DNA of 64,000 nt, from contig JBANDB010000009.1 of assembly GCA_037576215.1 (NCBI GenBank), forward strand, positions 3,472,001-3,536,000, read 5' to 3'. Source of the DNA: Armillaria gallica. Lineage: Eukaryota > Basidiomycota > Agaricomycetes > Agaricales > Physalacriaceae. The position numbers and the translations under genes were made by a program. Under the pieces are notes generated by a model, which was not told the DNA's origin, did no database searches, and worked only from the letters and a program-made list of their open reading frames with translations. This document shows positions 1 to 11,700 of the stretch, one piece after another; within the stretch, counting starts at the first letter, position 1; each line of letters starts with the position of its first letter.

Positions 1-3000
1 GCTGTATCGCCGCTACAACAGGGAAACGTGTCCAGACATCCGAAAAGCATTCAATCAGAGAGTTATGGCGAGTTGTACCATGGTCGTCCTTCCTGTGAGA
101 GCTCCCGTTACTACCCTTCTCTTTGAATTGGAACTCGGTGATCTTTTTTGTAATATCCAGCACGACAGAGTGGCAAGACTGAGAGGAACCATTCAGGCCA
201 ATAAGGTGAACACAATTTTTATTGACGAAGGAGGTGAGAACGGCCGACTCCGGGAAACCGTCGGGAAGTTGAAGGGAGATTTCGTGGCTCGATCCGAACA
301 TGGTCCAGTGATAGGCATGCAAAGTAGTGTGATCATCATGCGAATACGCGAGGAACAGACAGGCACCGTCAGGCGAAGAATAAACTGTAGTCGGAAGGGA
401 ATCCAAAGTTAGAGCGGCCGGCCTTTGTGACATAAATCAGACTTGATCTACACTCTAAAGCTAGACATGTCTACCTGAACTGTTGGGTAATTAAAGAAAA
501 AACCCGAGCTTGGCGCCCACTGTCAATCAACAGTATCTCCTCGGTGCCACAGACGAAACAGGCATGGCATATCGAGACGGAGGGTGAGGCATACCAGGTT
601 GCGATGTTGACAGCGCTGCCCCAGCCTTGTATGGTGTCGTACGTTTCGTCGAAGACGAAGAGATGTAACTGAGGCAACGGATCAGTAATTCGCAAGTGCA
701 TGCCTTGACGTGTCTTCTGACCTTTGATGAGGCGCACAGTAGAAGCATCCGCTTGGTCTCCTCGTAGGCGATAATCAAGTTATCGCCCAGCTTATCTTTG
801 TGAAGGACCTTTCTGGGGTGATTTCTCCGTATGACGTTCTCCAGTGTCGAAAGATTCTCCAAGTAGATGTTCAGGTTGTCTCGACCATCATCAATAACAA
901 GTAGGCATTTACTGGTCGTGACCATATGCATATACCTGGATGATCAGTATTAGATTCCATGTATATACATTGAAAATAACTGTACACTCACAAGATTCGT
1001 GATGTCAGAGGAAGAGCAAAGGAGGTGCTTAATCGTAGATCCGATACGTGTGGAGTTGGTACAAAGGAGGAATCCATCTGGATGTGATGTCGATGATCTT
1101 CAGGCAGACTGAGGGCATGCACTGTATATTCCATGGTCGCTTCGATGCGCTCAGTCATTGAACCGGTGATTTGATACTCCTTGGGCCCTGATACTATACG
1201 TGAGCAAGGATTACACGTCTTCGAGAATTGCATACTGTATATACGTTCGACCACCTCGATTGTATCAATCATTAAGGAATAGCTATTATATTCATCAGCT
1301 TCATCATGCTTCGTCAATCGAAGTACTCACGGTTCTCCTTGATTTTCTTGTTCAATGTCGGCAATAAATTCCTCTCGCGACCTTATCTCCCGATTCTCCT
1401 GCCGACTCTGAGCAGCTCGATTGATCTGAACTTTACAAGACTGTTCTTGCACCACCGAAGCCCTGCCGATGAGCTTTTTCAACATGTTACCGATATTCTT
1501 CTGGAAGTAAGCATTCACGATTTCCAGAACATTCGTTATCGACTCTTGAAGAAGAGGTTCGTCCCCGAGAATTTCTTCAAGCGATGAAAGGAACTGCGCA
1601 TCAGTCATATCCATCTTCTGTTCGGATAAATACCGCGACTCTGACATGGGCTTGTCGGAGCGGAACAGAGAAGTAAGGAAGACGCAACAAAAGATAGTAA
1701 ACCTTGAGGCGGGTCTTTCTCCAGAGAAGACAGCGAGTCCTCTTTGTCTGTTGAAAATATTTTCGTAACCAGTTCCTGCCGCACGTCTTCAGTAAGGCCG
1801 GACTCCCGTTCCATGCATCGTACAACAAGAATTTTCCTTTTCAAAGTCTGGAACGGAGCAGGAGTGACAGACTGCAGACTCTTATGGTCCAGCATCTTGT
1901 CGAGCTCTCCGCGAAATGACGGATACACGGAGAGAAAACGGTTTAACGCTTCTGTAGCGGAATGGTAAACCGAGGATAGATCGTGACAAGTACAGAGATA
2001 TTTACCGTCAGCGTTTTTCTCTTCTTCTTCAGAGACGGGACACACAGCATCCCTGTTCAATGTCCTGGGGCGGGAGGATCAAACGGGGAGCACACATTGC
2101 AACGAAACACCCACGGGAAGCGGACCAACACGAAACGTAAAATTACCGTCTTTAACATTGTGGACAATTCGTCCTCCGGTGTCGCATTGGACTTTATATT
2201 ATCCATTTCTGCTTTCTTATAGTCCCGAATGTCTCGCTCTATCTCCGACTTGCGGGACTGCCAAGCTTGGCAAGCATTAGGGTAACGCTTGCTCAATCCT
2301 TTCTCGATCAGGACTGTTATTGCTTCATTGGTAAGGCTGGGACTCAGACATATCGGGCCAGATTTCTTCCTGTATGACATTAATCAGATGCAGATAGGTA
2401 AGATCGCATGTCAAGGCTTACAGGAGACTTTCGAAGGCTAGAGAACTGTGCATCTCTTTACGGATGTGCTGAATGCGTTGATCTGGAGCTTTATATTTCA
2501 CCGTCACGAATGCTTGATTTGTTTCACCACCAAGCATTTTTGGACGAAACAAGGACGATTCAATGGTAGTGTCGTCTACGGCTTCATGAGTGATATGTGA
2601 AGAGGTAATCTAAGAAACTGATGAACAACGATCTGTCAGAAGTCAAGACGGAAGTAAGCACATTGAATCCAGCACGCATGGTAACATTTTCGTCCTGTTC
2701 ATTGGTCTTGTGAACCTCAAATGTAAACAGTCGGTCGGTGTTATCGTCGTCGAGATCCATGAAGAAGTCTTCAGACGTCTCTTTCCACGCAAGCGAAGCG
2801 GACTGTGCGGGGGATATCATACAGACTACCTGATCGCAAACTTTGGTGAGGTACCTGACAATCCATGTCAAAATCACATAGAAGTATATGCGACAGACGT
2901 CCTTACCTCATGAAGGTGATGCGATTCCTTTTCACTGCAGATATCGCGTCGTCATTCCAAGTAGTATCTTCCGGCCAGTATATCACAAAGAGCTTCTCCG

Positions 3001-3725
3001 AAGTTGAAGGATTGAATGCATATAATCCCGACCGCAGTGATGGTCCAAGGTCTGACTGTGATTTGAGTAGTCTATGAGATCTAGTATGTATCATTCAGCT
3101 CGTCGATTTAATAAACGTCTTTGATAATGCACTCACAAAGAAGGATCGACGACAGCCAAACTCGAAATGAAGCGAACAATTTCTTCTCTGCTCCCATACA
3201 CACCCACAGGCTTGACGGCGTGTTGGTCGAGGACTTTGAAGTCCACTTTGGTGAGGGAAATATAAGCGCCAGGGCTCTTATCGTTGACGTAATGCTTCAG
3301 AGAACCCTGGTCGATAATGATTTTGTCGACTGCAGAAAATATTAGCAGCTGGGTCATACAATGCAGAAGCTTCTCGTACCTAGTCCTCCACTGCCGAGTT
3401 CGCTTATCAGATCGAGGAGACGATACATCCCCGGGATTTCGTGGACGAGGTCGGTATTCATTTGACCCTGTGTGCGTCCAGGGGTCACCTTGGGTTCATC
3501 GACGTCCATGTTATCTGGGGTGCCGCCAGAAATGGGCGGTTTCACCGCTGGCGCTAATGTGAGCGCATATATCTTGCAGACGAGTCCGTGACGACGTACC
3601 ACTGTCCTGATGATTTAGGAGCACTAAATCATGTTAGCACCGACGCGTCGCAGGCACCGTATATACTCACTTTGTGTTGTATCTGTCACAGGAAATATGT
3701 TTGGGGGTACGGGGAGGGGATCCAT
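1..3725 (-). CDS. Giant VLIG-like GTPase/vWA family protein, copy 1 (5' part only)
   Basis: N-terminal portion of a giant multi-exon protein that runs off the left edge of the window. The start at 3725 (MDPLPVPPN...) matches the start of copy 2 at 17640 (MEPPTVPPS...). Exon by exon it parallels copy 2: HEIPGMYRLLDLISE, KVDFKVLDQ, GPSLRSGLYA, YWPEDTTWND and KRNRITFMRYLTK recur in both. Nearer the edge lie blocks such as TIQGWG, HACFVCG and ARVFSLITQQFR, which look like strands of a beta-propeller. The visible part ends between the propeller and the expected GTPase domain, so the catalytic part is not seen. No frame break was noticed in the visible exons. It is transcribed head to head with the RBR gene at 4062. 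Function is unknown; by family it is probably a large cytosolic GTPase. Family membership is well supported by copy 2, while completeness cannot be judged. Confidence 0.8.
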
Positions 3726-4061
3726 GATGGGGGTACGAGATGAAAGAGACACCTCGTGGGGGTCCTATTAAGTATACTTCCGTTCTGACCAATGAGACTT
3801 CTTTCCCTTTGCCCGTTCACCCCCAAAGCTACCGGTGTACTCTGATTGACAGCAGGGCCAGCAAGTACAACAGCATTTGCTTCGAATAAGCGCTGTGAAG
3901 GTTCGAATGTGTTCAGATGAAACATCCTGGAATGGTATTGTCTAACTGCGGATCTCGCAGCGCTTGACCGTGCGACCCTAGTACAACGCTAATCGCCTTC
4001 GACGCGCTTATCAGGTCACGACATACAAACCCCCTACAGCAGCTCGTTTCCTGGACCTACG
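3726..4061. promoter_or_regulatory. Shared divergent promoter region of giant GTPase copy 1 and RBR gene
   Basis: The start codons of two divergent genes (giant GTPase on minus, RBR ligase on plus) are only 336 bp apart, so both 5' regions lie here. The equivalent stretch upstream of copy 2 (17641-17963) is recognisably related, e.g. the shared GGAGATCTCGCAGCGC-like and CCTTCGACGCGCTTA blocks, so it was duplicated with the genes. No specific transcription-factor site is claimed. Confidence 0.55.
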
Positions 4062-6199
4062 ATGGACAGGCAATCGTCCAGGCCGGTCAATCCCAGCGAT
4101 TTCCTCGCACAGATTATCAAAGAGAAAGAGAAACTCGTCGTTCATCCTGGAACCAGCCAATATACGATAGGCGGCGTATCTGCATGCGGTCTGGCATCTC
4201 TGAACTTCGCAAGATTGGTGTTGGATAAAGAACGAGAAGGCATTCAAGGAGCGGCTTTGCTTGCAGATATTGCCTCGGTGCAGGCGGTGGAGGTGAGCGG
4301 CGTCGACCGAGTGCATTTCTCACGATTCTCATGGTTCTCTCTAGGACATCGTCTCCATCTGCTCCCAATGGCGGAACAATCTTCATCTCGAAGTCGAAAC
4401 TATCTTTGCAGCGCCTCTGTTTCAAACATCAATGAAATTGACAAATTGTATCTACGGATCTCCATCGGTTGGTCGCTTCGAAGAAATGCTCGGGTACTGC
4501 AATTTTTCTTCTTTCATCGCGTCGCTTACCGTCTGCTCCCAGCGATCTTGAATTCGCATCCGATAATACCAGCGTCGCAGTTATCACAAGACCACCTGAA
4601 ATCATCGCCTGTGCAAAGGTCCCGACTCCCGAACAGAATATATATGTCATTTTTGACACCCATCCACGGCCTACTCATCCGGATGGATCTGGGATCACAT
4701 TTCTGGCCACTGTCGAAAGCGCAGCCAAACGTCTCTCAGATATTTTGTCTGTCGACACTCGTCTTCTCTCCGAGAGTGGCTTGCAGTGGCAAGCACAGTT
4801 ACTCGCGAATTTTTCCGCCCACGTCTTTATTCTAAACGATAAATGGTCTACCGATCCTACTGACTTGAAGCAAGCTCTTCTCGAATCTAGCGTCACAATT
4901 CTCACCCTTCAAGCCCAATTATCCGATTTAGAGTCGCGAAATCAATCTCTGACTTCTACGACTGACCGCTTGGAGGAAGAGATCGACGAGTTACAGGAAA
5001 CGTGCGAGAACCTGAAAAAAAGACAGTCGCAGAGTCATAGTCGTTCTATTGCAACAACATATGTTGCTGCGACGAAGTGGCCCGCTGCACCGTCTAGGTC
5101 TTCATCTTCACAGCAACGAACCTCTGGGAAAAAATCGAAAGGAAAGGAGCGTGCACAAGAGCATAGCATAGGATTAGAGTACGCGCTCAATCTACAACGT
5201 GAATACGAGGAAGAGGACCGCCAGCTGGAGCAGGAGCGTGATTCTCTGTCAGCGACTGCACAAGCCTTATTTGATTGTGCTATCTGCCTCGATACTTTCC
5301 CTATGGACTCCGCTGCTCGTGTCGTTGAATGCAACCATGTAACTTGTAGAAATTGCCTTCGGCAACATCTGCTGACGACGTTGCATGATCACCGATTCCC
5401 CGTCTTCTGTCCGACTTGCACTGACGGCGACAAGAAGTCGAGTGAGTCGTCATTCTCACGGGCGAGATATACGAAGACTCATTTTTATTGTAGTACTGTC
5501 GGAAACACTCGTCCTCGACATTGGGATACCAGAGAAGGAGTACCGTATTTTTGAAGAGCTGCAAATGTCTGCGTTCTCTATCTTACTCCACTGCCAACAG
5601 TACGTCGAGCTCTTTTATCCGTGTCCTTAGCTTCATCGTCGTGTTCAGATGTAAGAAAAGCGCTTTTGTTGATCGTACGGAATACCAGGAAGCCGGTATT
5701 ATCGCTTGTCCTTTACCTAGGTGCAACCATACCTGGTGCAAATCTTGTCAGCAGACTGTAGATGTCGCCGGTCCCCAGCATAGCTGCGACGGATCTTCAG
5801 AGTTGGATCATTTGATGAAGCAACGAGGCTGGAAGTACTGCCCAGGTATGTATGACTCTATCTCACAACAACGTCAAACACTTATTCTGATACTGTACAG
5901 GCTGTAAGATCCCCGTGCAGAAGGAAAGCGGATGTAACCACATGACGGTATGTTAATGAAAGTGACCACGAGCGCTCTTCTGATTTTCCTCCGCAGTGCA
6001 TGTCGCCAGGATGTAACACGTGGGTACAACCTACCATGACTATACTCTCTTGTATTAACACGTCTACGTCAGGCATTTTTGTTATATCTGTGGCGGTAAA
6101 ATTGTGCAATCGGCGTTGAGAGGAGACATCCAAGCTGCGGTCTCCGATCATTATCGACACCGTTGTACCTTGTTTGAAGTCCCAGCGGACGGGCAATAG
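4062..6199 (+). CDS. RBR (RING-IBR-RING) E3 ubiquitin ligase fused to a C76-like cysteine protease domain
   Basis: Eight exons (4062-4292, 4345-4493, 4543-5441, 5494-5599, 5649-5845, 5901-5947, 5997-6019, 6073-6199) join in frame to 592 codons. Residues 30-200 resemble a papain-like deubiquitinase of the tegument type: GGVSACGLASLN places a candidate nucleophile at Cys42, and VIFDTHPRPTHPDG gives the Asp165-x-His167 pair. A coiled coil follows (about 235-290). RING1 starts at Cys372 (CAICLD...CNHVTC...CPTC), then an IBR-like Cys/His cluster (CPLPRCNHTWCKSC). RING2 is CPGCKIPVQKESGCNHMTC, in which Cys539 is the expected ubiquitin-thioester cysteine, followed by HFCYICGG. RBR ligases pass ubiquitin through that cysteine. 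The RBR call is strong; the protease call rests on motif and order and is inference. The gene is head to head with giant GTPase copy 1; a broken paralogue lies at 17964. Confidence 0.85.
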
Positions 6200-7016
6200 A
6201 TAAATACCCCCGCTACTGATCATTGTTTGTATCATTTCCTGTATGTTAGCTACCCTATCTCAGTGTTCATTCAAAATACGACCCCCTTGTAAAGGAAAGC
6301 TACAATGACTTGCCTTTGAGTCGCTCTCCCGCCGCAATGTCGTCACTGCAACTGTCACCAGGGATGAACGTTGAACTATCGAGGCTTCCAATGCGGCCTT
6401 GAGTACTGTATAGTGGGGCATCTACAGCTCCCATGCTTTCGAGTCAATCTGATGGCCCATACCACAAGGGCCCCCTTACTGGGCACATCCTGTACTTGGA
6501 TACAGTGCTATCACCGTAGCATTCCGGAGCCTGGACTTTTACGAAGATAAACTTACCGTAGAAGGATGTGGCCGCGTTCACAGATCGGATGACCGAGTGA
6601 TACTTTACATATGTAACCAAATAATCAGTGTCGCGACTCGCGAGTCTCGAGATCAAATTGCCAGAAACGAATCAAACGATAACGCCTTACATACCCTCAC
6701 GTAGTCGTGTATGTAGCGTCTGTCTACGAGAGTAATAACACTTGCCTGACCGGGGCCCCCAACCCGACAATCCCCCACTGCCCGCCAGCTGAAATTTGGC
6801 TGAAATGTGTTGGAAATGTGAGCAGTTCATCCCGCTCCCGCCGGCTTACATAAAGATGTGTTAGGTCGGACCTTAAGCGAGCCACACACATCACGTCTGC
6901 CTCTCTTCCAATTCCTCCTTCCTCTTCCTCTTCGACGACACTTGGGCTCCCAGGACGCTGCATATCATCTCTAGCTGCTAAGACTTTCATAAGCAGCATA
7001 AACCAGAGTCTTCTTC
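6200..7016. other. Intergenic, no gene recognised
   Basis: 817 bp downstream of the RBR gene and upstream of the PD-(D/E)XK-like gene. The only ORFs are short, unrecognised and on the minus strand. A GC-rich palindromic patch around 6620-6655 (ACTCGCGAGT inside GTCGCGACTCGCGAGTCTCG) is the only structure I noticed. The last part must contain the promoter of the gene at 7017. Confidence 0.5.
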
Positions 7017-7784
7017 ATGGCAAATAGGATTCGTACCGCGAAATCAGGAAACGACTGGACTCGGAGTGAACTCTCTGCCTACAATATTCTAGTAGAAGAA
7101 AAGAGTTTGACCGACTTCTTTGGCGTTGATGAGCTGCCACCGCTCTCCGATAGCATGAACGTCTTTAGTGCAACCGAGGATCGCCATGAGGCCCCCGACG
7201 ATGAGACATACAAGCTGCTCCATTATCTCGACCTGGCCAATCGCCCCAAGCCAGGTCAAGAAGCTGCTGTTCGTGTTTTTGCAAAGGAGTTCCTCCAAAA
7301 GCTGGGATATGACGCAGGGCGGCGAATCGTCATGGTCCAGCAGAAGCTGCCTTTTATTGTCTGCGGTACACAATGCAGTGCTCAAACTGATATCTGCATT
7401 CTTGACGAGGACACAATCCTCCTTCTGGTGCAGGAAGAGAAGCGTTTTGACGAACCTGATGATCCCGAATCACAGCTGGTGGCCGAAGCTATTGCCGCGT
7501 TCCAGCATAACAATATCGTTCGTGAGATGGACCTGCATCTCCCAAAGCTTGATGAGGTGACTTTCCCAGCGATCGCGCTCTACGGCACTTTCCCTACGTT
7601 CTATAAGATCAGAGTTACCTCCGATCTTGACATTGCCGTCGTTACTGGTACTTACCCTGCTGATACCACCATCATCCATCGGCATATTCCCTGGCTTCCC
7701 CGTCGCCATAGCGAGGGAATGAAACCTGTGGATAACCGCAAAGTCCTTATTCAATACTTTCAACTATTCAAGCAATTTATTTGA
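7017..7784 (+). CDS. PD-(D/E)XK nuclease-like protein, function unknown
   Basis: A single-exon reading frame of 255 residues, complete from ATG to TGA. The central part reads as a short alpha-helix and strands followed by TDICILDEDTILLLVQEEKR, about residues 125-145, and then a helix beginning about residue 150 (ESQLVAEAIAAFQHNN). An Asp, a hydrophobic strand and a Glu-x-Lys are the core of the PD-(D/E)XK fold (here Asp, then QEEK). This is a fold-level reading by eye, not a database match, and it may equally be an inactive relative. The protein is soluble: I see no signal peptide or membrane segment. It lies within the duplicated giant-GTPase island, between copy 1 with its RBR partner and the 3' end of copy 2, but no remnant of it is visible beyond copy 2. 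Expression and substrate are unknown. Confidence 0.6.
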   Translation: MANRIRTAKSGNDWTRSELSAYNILVEEKSLTDFFGVDELPPLSDSMNVFSATEDRHEAPDDETYKLLHYLDLANRPKPGQEAAVRVFAKEFLQKLGYDAGRRIVMVQQKLPFIVCGTQCSAQTDICILDEDTILLLVQEEKRFDEPDDPESQLVAEAIAAFQHNNIVREMDLHLPKLDEVTFPAIALYGTFPTFYKIRVTSDLDIAVVTGTYPADTTIIHRHIPWLPRRHSEGMKPVDNRKVLIQYFQLFKQFI

Positions 7785-8702
7785 GGTGAGCATTTCATCT
7801 GTACACAGTGAACCAAGCTTATGAACTGGTATTCTGAAGGTGTCGTGTGCATGAGGATATAGTCCACATAGGCTGACTGCTGGCTAGGATAGTAGACTTT
7901 GGTTATGTAGCCGTCTTTCATTGGTACATATCGCACGAGTAGCCGATTTACAAGTTGACAAATACTCGAAAGCCCGACTCGTATTACCCGGAGATGCCGG
8001 AGCCTAATCCTACCCTATACCTCCCTAGCACCCTAGGCTTTGGTGGTATATTGGCAAGGTCTCGGACCAGCTTCTCACTTTGCGTAACTTTTATGCGAGG
8101 ATGGGAACACATGGGGATGAAAGAGATACACGTGGAGACCCTCACCTAGGCGCTAGACTTCATTGTGTCAGTCAATTTATTACGAATAAGGCATCCATCA
8201 AGCTCGCTTGCAAGGATGGAGGCTCCAAAGATAGGAGATTCAACGGAAGCCTTCAAAGTCTTACCGTGCCCATAACCATTGTTGTCTGACAATGTCTGCT
8301 CGCGTCGGAATGCGCTAGAAGAATAGCATGAACTTGAAAACTGAGACAGAAAGATTGGGGTACTTTGCCTTTAGACCCGTCGTTCGGAGTCCCTCCGGCG
8401 ATACGAGCCCACCTCTGGTCATGTATCTCTGGGCGGTCTCAGGTTTGGTTGATATACTACCGACCAGCGGCATATGATAAATTCTAGGGACACTGACGGG
8501 AAGGGGCGGGTTGATGTTATCGAAACGATTGTTGGACGAAGGTTGATAGTAGCGGACGTGAAATTTCCAGCAAGGTAATGGCTGGGAATACACTCACCAC
8601 CAAGTTTTCAATTTGCATGGAAACTTCATGGTACAACTTGAAAGCTTTGAAATGTATAGAGTGATGTTACAAGAGCACAGCAAAAAGCTAGGTCATTAAT
8701 CA
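7785..8702. other. Convergent intergenic region, no gene recognised
   Basis: 918 bp between the 3' end of the PD-(D/E)XK-like gene (plus) and the 3' end of giant GTPase copy 2 (minus). A 92-codon minus-strand frame at 8315-8593 and short plus frames at 7955-8289 have no recognisable motif and are probably chance. It must hold both transcripts' 3' untranslated regions. Confidence 0.5.
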
Positions 8703-11700
8703 TTATAAAAGTGATCCTCTCGGTTTCCTCAACGACTCTGCAATTCCAAGGAAGGTTTCGGCAAGGCGAACCTGAAAGATGATGAGATCGAACGAAAACG
8801 AGGCGTTGATTAAGGCTCACACTATCCAGGGCTTCGGCGTACGATGAATCAACCCTAGCCACTGCTGGCGCATTTGGGTCTGGAGGGTATTGTTCTGGAC
8901 GTCGAGGGCGATCTGAGTTATACGACGCAAGACAGCGTTGTATGGCCCAAACGAAACTGTATGCATAGACAGCGGTTTCCTGTACGACGTTATGGGTAGC
9001 GATCTTTACATTAGAAAGACACCCCTACCCTAGCGCGACGGCTGTATGACACAGATCTTGGACAGTCTCGTCTTCGACAAAACATTCGCCGTCAGACAAA
9101 AGTATTACAACCGGCGTTCTGCATTCAGATTGGATATCAAAGACTCGTCGACCTGTATCAATTTATTAGCGCCCACCTCTCAGCACTCCAGTTTTGGGCC
9201 ATCACGGTCCGGGCATCGCTCAAAGCGACATCGTAGTTGGTTCCGAAGCCCGTTTGATGCCGCAAAAGACCGTTCAAGAGCTCTTGAGGTGAACTTGTAA
9301 AGTCATTGATTACTCCTCGAATGATTGTGTTGTCAAAAAGAATGACACTATAAGAATCTCGTCGGTGCTGTGCTCGACCCCGTCTATTGGCAGTAACAGC
9401 AGCATGGCGGGATACCCAGAATGCATGAAGGGCCGAATACACTGCCCCAAGTCTGTTATTGCAGGTACTCTGGATACTTGCAGATACGGGTGTGTCCTGT
9501 AGTGGCCGACGGTCCCTGTTACCCATAGAGCTCGACCTGTGCAGACCGATCACGGATAAGAACGATGCACATAAACCATAATAGAGGATGAACCTATCGA
9601 TAACAAACATTCTGGATGATTGGTAGGTCAGGAGTTACGTAGATAATATCTTTTTCGACTCACACATGGAAGGCTTGCTGTAAAAGGACGGGTTTTTGCA
9701 AGAAAAGACGTGCCCATCATTGGAGAGATATCCCAGTCCCACCCGTTCATCAGAGGTCTCAGGAGGATGAAACAGCGGTAGAGTGCAATAGGATGGCTGA
9801 GCCGGATTCATCGCATTTCCAGCATGTTCAGGACCTAAAACTGTGCTCAGCTACTGCGAGGTGATGCCATGTATCACGCATTTACCAGGGCACATTGCGT
9901 CGCTGAAACACAGATGTCAGGCAGAACAACGAGAAAAGACGACTACAACATACCATTTCGCAAAATTAGATCTATCGTCGCGTGAATACGGATCTGCGAT
10001 AGGCCATAAGTACGAAACGACGTAAGAAAATGTCGAATGGACCTTTGAAGCCTGCAGTCCACATGAATGTTAGCTAGATAACTCTTTTTGACATATAGTT
10101 CAACCAGTACACGCCTGATCGTCTCCAAAACAAGGAATGTGTAATAAAGTCCTTCGGCCGTTCGGGATTGGGTCTCAGTCGTCCATTGACATGTTGTATC
10201 TCTGTGGAGCCGCAGTTTGGCACTGCGCCTGGAGCCGCTCGACAGTAATCCACATGAGCGTGCCTTCCCATCTCCGTGCACACCAAGTTACACATCATTG
10301 GCGCACCATCATCCTCAGACCCGAATTTATGGCCATTTATTTCCAGAGACGTGCCAGCAGGTCCGTCGACAGCCCACCGAGTCTTGGACATTGATCCGTG
10401 ACTCGTCTCGTGCTCTTGTTGTACATGTCCTAGCAGAAAACGATCAGGCTTTGGGCGTTAACTGAAATGAGTCTGGCATGTACCCAAAGGTAAGGTGCAG
10501 TAGTAGCCGCAGTAATTGCATCTGGCATCAACATATCAGCCAACGGAAATTTGCTGGCTCCCAACTCACCGTGATTCACAGAAATGGAAGGGGTTCGGAT
10601 CTGTGCTATGAATATGAGGCCCCTCATGTTGTTGCTTACCAGCCGGAATAGTGATAGCGCATGACAGTCTTTTTGCGACTGTAGAATATTAAATCAACTT
10701 ACTGACTTGTCGGTATAACTAGTAAATGTACTACCTTGCGAATACTGCATAAAGAAAATCAGCCGCCACTTTATTCAGTATTCATGGGAGCTATGTGTAC
10801 GAACCTTTGTGTACTCAAATGTCTCATGGCGGCCAGTGAACGTCGCTTTGATAGATTGAGGAGCAGTGTCAATCTCGCAAGTTCCGAGAGCAGCACACAC
10901 TGCGGAACAAGGATGGTCTTGACTGGGCAAAGATCACGAGGAATGTACCTGAAGAAGAAAGAATGACTAACCCGCAAAGATGCATCGCGTGCACGTCCAA
11001 CCCGTGCAAATGGTCGGTGTTAGAGCACAGACGTTTGCAAAGTTCACAAGGAATTGGGCACATCCGATTGCCACATACATGGGTGTCGTGATCTTCAGAA
11101 CTGTACCAGATTGTCCATCAACGTTTGATTGAACAATATGGTGGCAAATTACACTCACCTAGGGATCACACACATCCCTTTACAGGTGAAAACCCTTCCT
11201 GCGTTCACCCTTACATTCATTAATTGACAGGGCTGCATGCAATTGAAGCCGATGAGCCACAATTTATCGACACGACAAATCAGTACTGACCTGACTACAG
11301 GCATGATCTCGCGCCGAGCACATGTGATCACCAGGATGATCCACCGTCTAAGAAATACTCACTTGAGGATCTTGTGCAGGTATGTACGCAGAAGAACAGT
11401 ACCTTTGTACACTCGCCTAGACATCCAATCTTGTCGTTCAAGCGGCAGGGCTGGCCGCACAAATGGGTATCGACGGCGCATCTAATATATATTGAGCATG
11501 GGTAACATATGGGGAAGATAATGATACTAACATGTGCTTGCCGGTGTGAGCAGCACTAGATGTAGAGAAGATGTCAGTATAAAAAATAGGGAGGTGTTGG
11601 GTAATTACATACGGGAATCCACACGATTTTGCTTCATCGGTATGTTCATCTATGAATTCGCAAGACTTGGTGCACTGGTGAGATGTTTGACAGTCGTGGG

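Noticed and set aside
65..412. Plus-strand ORF of 115 codons
   Set aside because: It lies opposite the exons of giant GTPase copy 1; the minus strand is conserved with copy 2, the plus frame is not.
8315..8593. Extra C-terminal exon of giant GTPase copy 2
   Set aside because: The protein already ends at RKPRGSLL with a stop at 8703, matching the usual end of the vWA part; the further frame shows no similarity.
9046..9300. Plus-strand ORF of 84 codons
   Set aside because: Opposite the vWA exon, whose MIDAS motif is clear on the minus strand.
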